Shown piece after piece: positions 1 to 6,231 of a stretch of DNA of 14,178 nt. Position 1 is the first letter of the stretch; every line of letters begins with the position of its first letter. The position numbers were made by a program, and so were the translations under genes. The notes below the pieces were generated by a model. The model did no database searches. It was given only the letters and a program-made list of their open reading frames with translations, and was not told where the DNA came from. The stretch is from Clostridia bacterium (lineage in GTDB: Bacteria; Bacillota; Clostridia; Christensenellales; UBA1242), in assembly GCA_017622115.1 (NCBI GenBank), contig JAGART010000211.1, forward strand, positions 1-14,178, written 5' to 3'.

Positions 1-1141
1 CTGCTGTTACTATATCGCTTGCAGACACAGCATTTCCAGTTAAAGCACTTGATTTGTACCAACCAGCAAAAGTGTAATTTGTCTTTGTAGGTGTTGGGAG
101 TGTACCATAAGGACTTCCTGTATCAACTTTTATGCTTGTACAACTACTACCACCATTTGAGTTAAATGTTATCGTTCTTGGAATTAAACTAGCTATACTA
201 GATAGAGAGAGATGAGCGGCAGGACGGACGCCATAGGTATCGCTCACAGAGTAAGAATCACTATCACCCGTAGAGTGAACTTGAATAGTGCTGTACCAAT
301 CATGAGAATATCCGGAGCGCAGCCAGCAATGGGTCGTAATACTGCTTCCTGTGTAACAGGACATTTCGAAAGCACGATCAGTGCTATTTAAACCCCATTG
401 CCCTGTGTATGATGTTGTGCTGTTTGTATATGTTGAACGTGTACTTGTATTGCATATCTCATAAAATGAAGGTAACCATAAGTACGAGTCTGCCGCACCT
501 TCTGCCATATTATCATATCTACTTGTATAATTACTACCATATTGTAGGTATGAAGTATCATGTGCTGTACCACTCTTTATTGTTTGATACCCTGCTTGCC
601 TTGGTGATGCAAAGATACTTTTTAGTGTACTATTATTTTGTGTTATTGTTCCATATAGTGTATCTTCTAAATATGATTGTACTGTTGAATTGGGATAACT
701 ATCATATGATACCCCTACACTACTAGAACCCCACGCACTAGTCGTATAATTTTTATTTAACCAAATAGTAAGATAATTATTATAAAGATAAGTTACTTGC
801 CATACTAGTGCCGTACCACTTGTACCATTCGCATAGCCCATTTTAAATATTATGCTTTTTCCACTGTTATTGCTTGTGCGACCTGCTATATTGTGAGCTG
901 TGTATCGTGTAGTAGTTGCAGAATATTTATAGTATCCCACAGCATTTAATAAAGCATCCGCTGCTACTTTGTTTAAAGTACCATCTGTGTTAAAAATATT
1001 TGTTGTGAGTGTTGCACTCTCGGTCGTGGCTGTCGTTTGTGGTTTGCTTTTTACAACACCAAAAACAATGCCACAAGTAACAGCACTTACTCCAAAAATG
1101 ATTGCTAATATTATGCTAATAATCTTACTTTTTGCTAGCAT
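1..1141 (-). CDS. Surface protein with DUF6273-like domain and InlB/Flg_new-type repeat; C-terminus beyond left edge
   Basis: Reading the minus strand from ATG 1141-1139 gives an open frame of 380 codons that runs off the left edge. Residues about 7-29 are a hydrophobic segment after a short basic start (MLAKSK), so a signal peptide or membrane anchor. Residues about 105-315 are rich in Ser, Thr, Tyr and Trp. They carry WQV (from W114), WLRS (273-276) and YGVRPA (around 303-308), the pattern I associate with DUF6273-type domains of clostridial cell-surface proteins. From about residue 324 a repeat of the Listeria-Bacteroides (Flg_new/InlB B) type begins: ITFNSNGG, then TFAGWY near 358-362. 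The Cys in the hydrophobic segment follows Ala-Val-Thr, a poor lipobox, so I do not call a lipoprotein. A strong AAAGGAGGT lies just upstream but is partly held in a hairpin. The product is probably exported; whether it ends in a sortase signal or more repeats cannot be seen. The function is unknown. Confidence 0.88.
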   Translation of the reverse strand, partial: MLAKSKIISIILAIIFGVSAVTCGIVFGVVKSKPQTTATTESATLTTNIFNTDGTLNKVAADALLNAVGYYKYSATTTRYTAHNIAGRTSNNSGKSIIFKMGYANGTSGTALVWQVTYLYNNYLTIWLNKNYTTSAWGSSSVGVSYDSYPNSTVQSYLEDTLYGTITQNNSTLKSIFASPRQAGYQTIKSGTAHDTSYLQYGSNYTSRYDNMAEGAADSYLWLPSFYEICNTSTRSTYTNSTTSYTGQWGLNSTDRAFEMSCYTGSSITTHCWLRSGYSHDWYSTIQVHSTGDSDSYSVSDTYGVRPAAHLSLSSIASLIPRTITFNSNGGSSCTSIKVDTGSPYGTLPTPTKTNYTFAGWYKSSALTGNAVSASDIVTA

Positions 1142-1172
1142 TTTGTACCTCCTTTTAAGGTACAAAATCTAG
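1135..1172 (-). promoter_or_regulatory. Hairpin covering the Shine-Dalgarno and start codon of the surface gene
   Basis: In mRNA sense, ATTTTGTACC (1168-1159) pairs perfectly with GGTACAAAAT (1149-1140) around a 9-base loop (1158-1150). Beyond a one-base bulge at 1139, CTAG (1172-1169) pairs with CTAG (1138-1135). The A and U of the start codon are in the stem and its G is the bulge. The Shine-Dalgarno is split: AAAAGGA in the loop, GG in the stem. The hairpin would limit initiation unless opened. A ribosome translating the leader ORF to its TAG at 1137-1135 would have to unfold it. The pairing is read directly; the regulatory effect is inferred. Confidence 0.6.
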
Positions 1173-1287
1173 TCATTTTTTGAGGATTTTTTACGTGTAA
1201 AAACACATAAAAAATTAAGCGATTAAGCGCCCCCCCCCCCAGCGGGCGGGCAAATTCTGTGGATAAGTTTATATTTTTATTTTTCAT
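1135..1287 (-). CDS. 50-codon upstream ORF (leader peptide) containing an 11-G tract
   Basis: ATG 1287-1285 is followed by 49 more sense codons and a TAG at 1137-1135. It starts MKNKNINLSTEF and ends LKGGTKC. A G-rich, Shine-Dalgarno-like AGGGGGT lies 5 bases before the ATG. It is non-canonical and would need a G-U pair with the anti-SD. Codons 16-20 (Leu, three Gly, Ala) are the homopolymer. The frame is open only because the tract has 11 Gs; one G more or fewer brings TAA at 1225-1223 or 1217-1215 into frame. The last codons overlap the next gene's start: AATGCTAG holds the ATG of the surface gene and, one base out of frame, the TAG of this ORF. That is a typical termination-reinitiation layout. 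No similarity to a known peptide is claimed. It could be chance, but start, frame, stops and overlap fit a translated regulatory leader. Confidence 0.5.
   Translation of the reverse strand: MKNKNINLSTEFARPLGGGALNRLIFYVFLHVKNPQKMTRFCTLKGGTKC
1187..1214 (-). other. AT-rich inverted repeat in the surface-gene leader
   Basis: TTTTTTACGTGT at 1187-1198 and ACACATAAAAAA at 1203-1214 form 12 pairs (one G-U in RNA) around a 4-base AAAA loop. It lies between the G tract and the start-codon hairpin. Neither strand has a T-run after the 3' arm, so it does not look like a terminator. It may be a second leader stem, an mRNA stability element or a protein site. Confidence 0.5.
1214..1229 (-). repeat. Tandem direct repeat, two exact copies of ATTAAGCG
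   Basis: The plus strand reads ATTAAGCG at 1214-1221 and again at 1222-1229, directly downstream of the G tract in the leader's sense (CGCTTAAT twice). Each copy carries a TAA. Because 8 is not a multiple of 3, the two TAAs fall in different frames, and these are the two frames not used by the leader ORF. The repeat therefore acts as a stop trap for both frameshifted versions. Confidence 0.85.
1230..1240 (-). repeat. Homopolymer of 11 G on the minus strand (11 C on plus)
   Basis: Eleven consecutive C on the plus strand, so G11 in the sense of the surface-gene mRNA, in strongly AT-rich surroundings. It lies 89-99 bases upstream of the surface gene's ATG and inside the 50-codon leader ORF. The neighbouring GCCCGCCCGCT can pair imperfectly with the G run (8 pairs around one mismatch). 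Long G/C homopolymers are known slippage sites behind phase variation in many bacteria. The exact length is also what sequencing and assembly most often get wrong. Confidence 0.9.
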
Positions 1288-1336
1288 TTTTTACCCCCTA
1301 TTTTTTGTGCGAGTTTTCTCGCATTTTTATATTTTT

Positions 1337-1365
1337 AGTATATCTAAAATTTATAAATTAATCAA
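1337..1365 (-). promoter_or_regulatory. SigA-type promoter for the leader ORF and surface gene
   Basis: On the minus strand, TTGATT (1365-1360), a 17-base spacer and TATACT (1342-1337). This is close to the TTGACA/TATAAT consensus. The transcript would start near 1330 and carry roughly 190 bases of leader before the surface gene's ATG, including the leader ORF. The stretch 1288-1488 holds no gene. Confidence 0.55.
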
Positions 1366-1439
1366 ACAAAATTCACTACTTTTGCGAAATTTGTCTAAAA
1401 ATCGAAATATTCTCGTATAAAACACTTTTAAACAATAAC

Positions 1440-1460
1440 AAAGTCCTACAAAAGGACTTT
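1440..1460 (-). terminator. Hairpin terminator downstream of the 1489-2316 gene
   Basis: AAAGTCCT (1440-1447) and AGGACTTT (1453-1460) make an 8-bp stem with a 5-base loop, about 30 bases past the stop codon of the minus-strand gene. In that direction it is followed by GTTATTGTTT, T-rich but interrupted, so termination may be partial and some read-through toward the surface gene is possible. Confidence 0.5.
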
Positions 1461-1488
1461 ATCTACTTATTTTTAACAATCAAAAATT

Positions 1489-2316
1489 TTATAACTTTAT
1501 ATTTTCGCCTGTTTCGGCATTTTGATACATTACCCAGTAGCCAGAACTATCTGGTTCTTCCAAAGACAGGGGCAACCACTGACAAAAATCAATTAGGCTT
1601 GATGGTGGTGCAATATTGCGAGATTGCGCTGGAATTCCATAACAAAGATGAGTAACTACACTTCCATCAAAGAGTTTACCTAATATATAATGATTACCCT
1701 CTTGCGAATAGTTTACTTTTATCCATTCCGTATTTTGGACTAAATCTTCTAATTCTTTATAGTGCGGAAACTTTGCGAAAAGTTCATCTAATTGTGGTTG
1801 AATGAGTGCATAAAAATTGCCTATTTCTTCTGGCATTATTTCTTCAACAATTTCGTTTTGTGGTTCTGGTGGGCTTAAAGTATCTTGTTCATCTTGTGAA
1901 AAGTTCTCAACATCTTGATTTAATTCGTTATCTATAATTTCATCTAATTCTGCTGGTGTAATTTCAGCAAATAAATCTGAATAATCTTGATTTGAGCCAG
2001 CATTATGCCCCATAGCAAGCCCAACAACGGAATTATTAAAAGTAGTTGCCAAAAGTATTGTTATGTTTTCGTCATTTGGAGCACCTACAATTCTAAATGA
2101 ATAATTTTGAGGCTCAACAATATCTTGATAAACGTATTTGCGTTCACCCACTTTTATAGCCATAGAAAGAGGAAGCAAATCTTCATCAACATTAAACACT
2201 TTGAGATTGCCACTTATATTACATTCACCATTTAGAGTAAGCAAACCTCTAATATTTTTATTAGTTCCGTTTTGATATTCAGCCAACTGATTTATAATGA
2301 TATTTCTTGTAATCAT
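1489..2316 (-). CDS. Conserved two-part protein of unknown function
   Basis: 275 residues, starting at ATG 2316 behind AAGGAG. There is no signal peptide or membrane segment, so it is probably cytoplasmic. Residues about 1-115 look beta-rich and hydrophobic/polar alternating, containing LLTLNGECNISGNLKVF. Residues about 116-165 are an acidic Asp/Glu/Asn/Pro linker. Residues about 166-275 form a second domain with Trp and Gly landmarks: WIKVNY, YILGKLFDGSV, CYGIPA, FCQWLPLS and GYWVMYQNAETGENI at the end. I recall similar C-terminal segments in uncharacterised clostridial proteins, but no function is known to me. It has its own -10 box and sits between two terminators, so it is probably transcribed alone. 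Confidence 0.8.
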   Translation of the reverse strand: MITRNIIINQLAEYQNGTNKNIRGLLTLNGECNISGNLKVFNVDEDLLPLSMAIKVGERKYVYQDIVEPQNYSFRIVGAPNDENITILLATTFNNSVVGLAMGHNAGSNQDYSDLFAEITPAELDEIIDNELNQDVENFSQDEQDTLSPPEPQNEIVEEIMPEEIGNFYALIQPQLDELFAKFPHYKELEDLVQNTEWIKVNYSQEGNHYILGKLFDGSVVTHLCYGIPAQSRNIAPPSSLIDFCQWLPLSLEEPDSSGYWVMYQNAETGENIKL

Positions 2317-2341
2317 TGTAACTCCTTAACTTTGTATAAAC

Positions 2342-2347
2342 ATTATA
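2342..2347 (-). promoter_or_regulatory. Probable -10 box for the 1489-2316 gene
   Basis: TATAAT on the minus strand (2347-2342), 25 bases before the ATG, with AAGGAG between. No convincing -35 hexamer stands at the right distance; the best candidates (around ACTTTT) are weak. The promoter starts just after the terminator of the pckA operon, which supports separate transcription. Confidence 0.4.
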
Positions 2348-2373
2348 TATTAATTAGAGCATAAAAAGTTTAC

Positions 2374-2403
2374 AAAAAAAGGCTATTTCATTACGAAATA
2401 GTC
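2374..2403 (-). terminator. Rho-independent terminator of the tatD-ksgA-pckA operon
   Basis: In the minus direction, GACTATTTC (2403-2395) pairs with GAAATAGCC (2389-2381), 9 pairs including one wobble, around a short loop, followed by seven T (2380-2374). It lies just past the pckA stop codon. This is a textbook intrinsic terminator. Confidence 0.85.
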
Positions 2404-2426
2404 TTAATTTGTATAATTAAAGAGAA

Positions 2427-3968
2427 TTAGATTTCTTTTATTTTATATTTTTTAGAATTTTTATGAAAGGCTTGTTTTACTTTTTTAACCATTGTTTCAA
2501 ATTCTTTGATACTAGACCAAGTTTTGACTGGTTTTAAGATTGTGTCGCTACTTATTCCTTCACAATGTGTTGGGACAGCCAAATCAAAATAATCATCTTT
2601 TTCAAACTTAATGCCTTTAAAGCCCGTTTGAATTGCTTCATCTACAAGTCTGCGAGTATCACTCAACTTGATACGTTTACCTACTCCATACTTTCCACCA
2701 GTCCAACCAGTATTTACAAGCCAAACTTTACATTCTGCCTCATCAACTTTTTTCTCTAATAAATTTGCATAAGTATAGATATCTAATGGCATAAACGGAG
2801 CACCAAAACAAGGACTAAAAGTCCATTGAGGTTCTGCACTACTATTAACTTCCACACCTTTCATTTTACTTGTGAAGCCATTTAGAAAGTAGTATATAAT
2901 TTGTTTGCTATTAAGTCTTGCGATGGGTGGAAACACGCCAGTACTATCAGCAGTTAAGAAGAAAATATTTTTAGGTGCTTCTGCCCTACCTGAAATTACT
3001 ACATTTTTAAGATTTTTAAGAGGATAAGCGGTGCGAATATTCTCTGTAATCAAACTATTAAAATAGTTTGGCTTACCTTGTGCATCTTGTACAACATTTT
3101 CTAGCATTGCATCTGTTTTAATTGCCTGATAAATATCTGGTTCGACTTCTGGATTTAACTCAAATATTTTTGCATAACAACCATTTTCTATATTAAATAA
3201 GCCATTTTCATTCCAGCCATTTTCATCATCAGCAACAACACAACGACCTTTTGCATTAGATAAAGTTGTCTTTCCAGTACCGCTTAACCCAAAAAATATA
3301 GCACTATTTTTTCCATCAGGGTCGCTATTTGCAGAACTATGCATTGTCAGTACATTGTTTTGAGGTTTTATATAATTAAATACTGAAAAGATTGCTTTTT
3401 TGATTTCACAAACGTACCCAGTACCAGCAATTAAAATTATTTTACGAGAAAAGTCTATACCGATAAAAGCACTACTATTGATACAATATTTTTTAGGATT
3501 TAATTTAAGTTCGGGTGCAGAAAGTACAATATATTCACTACTAAAATCTTTGATTTTATGTTCTACTACATCTTTAAACATAATTTTGCAAAATAATGCT
3601 TGACTTGCTAATTCGCTAAATACTGTAATATTTATCTTGTCTTGTTCATCTTGACCCGCTACACAATCAACTACATAAACATAACGTCTTGACAAATATT
3701 CTATTATTTCTTCTTGAATTTCATCAAAAATTTTTGCTTTTATAGGTTGATTATATTCGCCCCAAGATACTTTATTTTTAGTATCATTATCTACAACAAT
3801 AAATCTATCTTTTGGGGAACGAGCAGTACGTTCGCCTGTAAAAGTAGCAACCGCCCCCGTAGATGTAAGGTAACTTTTTTCATTCTTTAAAATCAACTCT
3901 CTTAAAGTCTTGTTATCGCAGTTTAATTTTACAATTTTACCAAACTTATTAATTAAATCACTTCTCAT
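2427..3968 (-). CDS. pckA: Phosphoenolpyruvate carboxykinase (ATP)
   Basis: 513 residues, near the usual length of the ATP-dependent family. It interconverts oxaloacetate + ATP and PEP + ADP + CO2 in the cytoplasm, serving gluconeogenesis or, in anaerobes, CO2 fixation with ATP gain. Visible signatures: RTARSPKDRF (48-56) for substrate binding, WGEYNQP (69-75), the EIKKA lysines (190-191), TMHSSAN with the metal-ligand His (210), P-loop GLSGTGKT (227-234), kinase-2 site DDENGW (247-252), FTSKMKG, SPCFGAPF and NTGWTGGKYGVGKR (419-431). Differences from the usual LIGDDEHGW (Ala before DDE, Asn for His) are mild, so it should be active. ATG 3968 overlaps the ksgA stop by 4 bases (ATGA), with AGGAG upstream, so translation is probably coupled to ksgA. 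It is the last gene of the operon and ends at a strong terminator. Confidence 0.96.
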   Translation of the reverse strand: MRSDLINKFGKIVKLNCDNKTLRELILKNEKSYLTSTGAVATFTGERTARSPKDRFIVVDNDTKNKVSWGEYNQPIKAKIFDEIQEEIIEYLSRRYVYVVDCVAGQDEQDKINITVFSELASQALFCKIMFKDVVEHKIKDFSSEYIVLSAPELKLNPKKYCINSSAFIGIDFSRKIILIAGTGYVCEIKKAIFSVFNYIKPQNNVLTMHSSANSDPDGKNSAIFFGLSGTGKTTLSNAKGRCVVADDENGWNENGLFNIENGCYAKIFELNPEVEPDIYQAIKTDAMLENVVQDAQGKPNYFNSLITENIRTAYPLKNLKNVVISGRAEAPKNIFFLTADSTGVFPPIARLNSKQIIYYFLNGFTSKMKGVEVNSSAEPQWTFSPCFGAPFMPLDIYTYANLLEKKVDEAECKVWLVNTGWTGGKYGVGKRIKLSDTRRLVDEAIQTGFKGIKFEKDDYFDLAVPTHCEGISSDTILKPVKTWSSIKEFETMVKKVKQAFHKNSKKYKIKEI

Positions 3969-4789
3969 AAAAATTCTCCTAATTTTTTAGTAAGCAAAAT
4001 ATATTGCTCTTGATTTAAATTTTCAGCCCTAATATTTTTGTCTAAATTTAATTCTTCTAATACACTTTCTGCCCGCTCTCTTGAAATATTAAAGGAATGA
4101 ATTAAATTATTTGCCAAAGTTTTACGCCTCATAGCAAAACACCCTTTAACAACTTTTGAGATTTTACTAATAGGCAGTTGTGTTGGCTCTATTTCGATAG
4201 ATAAAATTCCACTATCTACATTTGGCATAGGAGTAAATAATTGTCTTGGCACATCACGTGTTTTTTTAACTTTTCCATACAACCCTAAAATAACAGAAAT
4301 TGCCCCATAGTCTTTGTTATTTGGTTTAGCAGTAATTCTATCAACCAACTCTTTTTGAAGCATTACAGTAATACTTTTTATATTAAGCCCACTTTCTATT
4401 AAGTAAAAAATAATAGGACTAGAAATATAATAAGGCAAATTTGCCACCACTCTAAAAGGTTTGCCATTAAATAGTTTTTCAATCTCGCTTGTTGGTATTT
4501 TTAATATATCGCCAAAAACAAATTGCAAATTATCTTGATTTTTAAATTTCTCTTGTAAAAAGTCTTTTAGCGTATTATCAATTTCTACACTTACAACTTT
4601 TCCTTTTGGACAAGCCACGCAGATTTGCTCTGTCAAAGCACCAGCACCAGCACCTATTTCTAGTACACAATCATCTTGCTGAACTTTTGCATCTGCAACT
4701 ATTGCTTTTAATAAATTTGTATCTTTTAAAAAGTTTTGTCCAAATTTCTTTTTAAACTTAAAATCTTTTGGTGTATTATTTTCTATCAT
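3965..4789 (-). CDS. ksgA: 16S rRNA adenine dimethyltransferase KsgA/RsmA
   Basis: It dimethylates the two adjacent adenines in the 3'-terminal helix of 16S rRNA (A1518 and A1519 in E. coli) using SAM, late in 30S assembly. Visible with numbering from ATG 4789: FGQNFL (16-21), the SAM-binding VLEIGAGAGALTE (42-54), acidic VEID (68-71), catalytic NLPYY (117-121) and FTPMPNVDS (185-193). A TTG at 4792 would add one residue. I prefer ATG 4789, because GAGGG then stands 6 bases away rather than 3. The start lies inside the end of tatD (14-base overlap), so the two are co-translated. The length of 274 residues is normal for the family. Loss of this enzyme gives kasugamycin resistance in other bacteria. 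Confidence 0.96.
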   Translation of the reverse strand: MIENNTPKDFKFKKKFGQNFLKDTNLLKAIVADAKVQQDDCVLEIGAGAGALTEQICVACPKGKVVSVEIDNTLKDFLQEKFKNQDNLQFVFGDILKIPTSEIEKLFNGKPFRVVANLPYYISSPIIFYLIESGLNIKSITVMLQKELVDRITAKPNNKDYGAISVILGLYGKVKKTRDVPRQLFTPMPNVDSGILSIEIEPTQLPISKISKVVKGCFAMRRKTLANNLIHSFNISRERAESVLEELNLDKNIRAENLNQEQYILLTKKLGEFL

Positions 4790-5564
4790 CAAATTCCCTC
4801 ATTTTATTAAAAAAGTTGTATGCATTTTGAGTTGTTATCTTTTCAACATCTTCAAATTCTATATTTTTAATTTCAGATATTTTTCGAGCCACGAATTCCG
4901 TATATTCTGGGCGGTTTACCTTGCCTCTAAATGGTTCTGGTGCAAGATATGGCGCATCTGTTTCTACCATAATTTTTTGTATTGGCACAACAGCCACCGC
5001 TTCCCTTATATCTTGTCTAGGTTTAAAAGTTATTAAACCAGTAAACGAAATATTTAAATCATAATCTAAAATTTTTTGTGCTATTTCCGCATTCCCCTCA
5101 AAGCAATGCACTACACCTTTTTTAAACTTTTGTCTATTTGTTTTTAACCATTCAAAAAAATCCTCAAAAGCATCTCGTACGTGAAATATTACAGGCAAAT
5201 CATACTTTGATGCTATTTCAATTTGTTCGTTTAGGCATTTAAACTGCATTTCTTTATTATCAGTATTATAGTGATAATCTAATCCTATTTCACCTATTGC
5301 AACATTTTTAAGGTTTATGCAATTTTCTTCGATAAAGTCTTTTACTTCATCGTTCCATTCACTAGCATTTTCTGGGTGTATTCCCAAGGCACAAAAAACT
5401 TTATCATTTGATAAAGCAAGTTTAAGTGAAGATTGACTACTATCCAAAGAATAACTAGGACAAATTACACGCCCAACAACACCAGTATTTAAGTTATCTA
5501 AAATACTAGGCAACTCATCTTTTAACTTTTCTGAATTTATATGCGAATGGGTATCTATAAGCAT
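4776..5564 (-). CDS. tatD: TatD-family metal-dependent DNase
   Basis: 262 residues, an amidohydrolase-fold 3'-5' exodeoxyribonuclease family member acting in DNA repair or turnover. The full metal-ligand set is visible: DTHSH (H6, H8), GEIGLDYH (E92), FHVR (H128), VHCFEG (H153) and ETDAPYL (D203), plus the family-typical NRPEY (218-222). ATG 5564 follows AAGGAG at good spacing. It is the first gene of a three-gene unit with ksgA and pckA. In Bacillus and relatives tatD lies between metG and rnmV-ksgA; here it abuts ksgA directly and no rnmV (ribonuclease M5) gene lies between them. Confidence 0.95.
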   Translation of the reverse strand: MLIDTHSHINSEKLKDELPSILDNLNTGVVGRVICPSYSLDSSQSSLKLALSNDKVFCALGIHPENASEWNDEVKDFIEENCINLKNVAIGEIGLDYHYNTDNKEMQFKCLNEQIEIASKYDLPVIFHVRDAFEDFFEWLKTNRQKFKKGVVHCFEGNAEIAQKILDYDLNISFTGLITFKPRQDIREAVAVVPIQKIMVETDAPYLAPEPFRGKVNRPEYTEFVARKISEIKNIEFEDVEKITTQNAYNFFNKMREFDDRK

Positions 5565-5585
5565 AATCGTTCTCCTTGAATAGTA

Positions 5586-5614
5586 ATTATATCAATTTTT
5601 ATCAAAATAGTAAA
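5586..5614 (-). promoter_or_regulatory. SigA-type promoter of the tatD-ksgA-pckA operon
   Basis: On the minus strand, TTTACT (5614-5609), a 17-base spacer and a perfect TATAAT (5591-5586), 22 bases before the tatD ATG with AAGGAG between. It lies in the 91-base gap shared with the divergent spmA gene. Confidence 0.7.
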
Positions 5615-5655
5615 GTTTTTTCATAAGCAATATTAAATTTTCATATTAATTTATT

Positions 5656-6231
5656 ATGAGAAAAATTTGGTTTTTTATGGTACTTTCCAGTCTTGTAACT
5701 TTGCTATTTATCAATCCAGAAGACAGCATAAACGCAATGATGAATGCAGGAAGTGATGCAGTTAATTTAGTATTTAAATTATTAGGTATATACTGCGTTT
5801 GGCTTGGAATTATTGCACTTGTTGATGCGTGCGGACTATCTCAAAAAATTGCCTCTCTGCTCGACCCTGTTATCGACTGGTTATTTGGCAAAACTACACC
5901 GGATACAAAAAAATACATTGCATTAAATCTATCTGCAAATCTTTTGGGAATGGGTAATGCTTGTACACCCACAGGATTAAAAGCAATGAATGAACTTGAT
6001 AAACTCAACAATTCCACAACCGCATCTATGGCAATGATTATGTTGGTTGTAATAAACGCAACAGGAATACAACTAATCCCAACAACAATCATAGGACTAC
6101 GACAACAATATGGTTCTACAACAAGTAGTGATATCATAGTGCCTACAATAATTGCCACATTAATCTCAACATTACTTGCAATTTTTTTAGTAAAATTCTG
6201 TAATAAAATATTTAAAAGAGCAAAAAGATGA
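5656..6231 (+). CDS. spmA: Spore maturation protein A
   Basis: 191 residues with several hydrophobic helices (about 5-19, 37-58, 124-145, 160-185); an integral membrane protein of the nucleoside-recognition (Gate) family. Family marks: NLSANLLGMGNACTPTGLKA (91-110), then IPTTIIGLRQQYGS and DIIVPTIIATLIST near the end. With SpmB it is needed for spore core dehydration and heat resistance in Bacillus; what it transports is not established. Start ATG 5656 gives a normal N-terminus (MRKIW) but has no Shine-Dalgarno within 15 bases. CATATTAAT ends 5 bases before the ATG, so a near-leaderless transcript from a sporulation-type promoter is possible. It overlaps spmB by 4 bases. Its presence suggests the organism sporulates or descends from spore formers. 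Confidence 0.93.
   Translation: MRKIWFFMVLSSLVTLLFINPEDSINAMMNAGSDAVNLVFKLLGIYCVWLGIIALVDACGLSQKIASLLDPVIDWLFGKTTPDTKKYIALNLSANLLGMGNACTPTGLKAMNELDKLNNSTTASMAMIMLVVINATGIQLIPTTIIGLRQQYGSTTSSDIIVPTIIATLISTLLAIFLVKFCNKIFKRAKR

Noticed and set aside
409..726. Plus-strand open frames of about 60-105 codons across 388-1172
   Set aside because: They lie antisense to the long minus-strand surface-protein frame, which has clear domain motifs and a ribosome site. They are Tyr/Leu/His-rich, as expected of shadows.
1072..1085. Possible lipobox Cys in the surface protein's N-terminal hydrophobic segment
   Set aside because: The residues before Cys are Ala-Val-Thr; Thr at -1 is not accepted by the usual lipoprotein signal peptidase pattern.
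1187..1214. AT-rich stem considered as a terminator or attenuator
   Set aside because: No T-run follows the 3' arm on either strand; A-runs follow instead.
4790..4792. TTG at 4792 as the ksgA start
   Set aside because: The GAGGG site would be only 3 bases away; ATG 4789 has normal spacing.
5565..5655. Riboswitch or attenuator in the tatD/spmA divergent gap
   Set aside because: The 91 bases are almost all A/T and fully used by the tatD promoter; no paired structure was seen.
5841..6158. Minus-strand open frame of 105 codons opposite spmA
   Set aside because: spmA on the plus strand has strong family motifs and an overlap with spmB; the antisense frame has no recognisable features.
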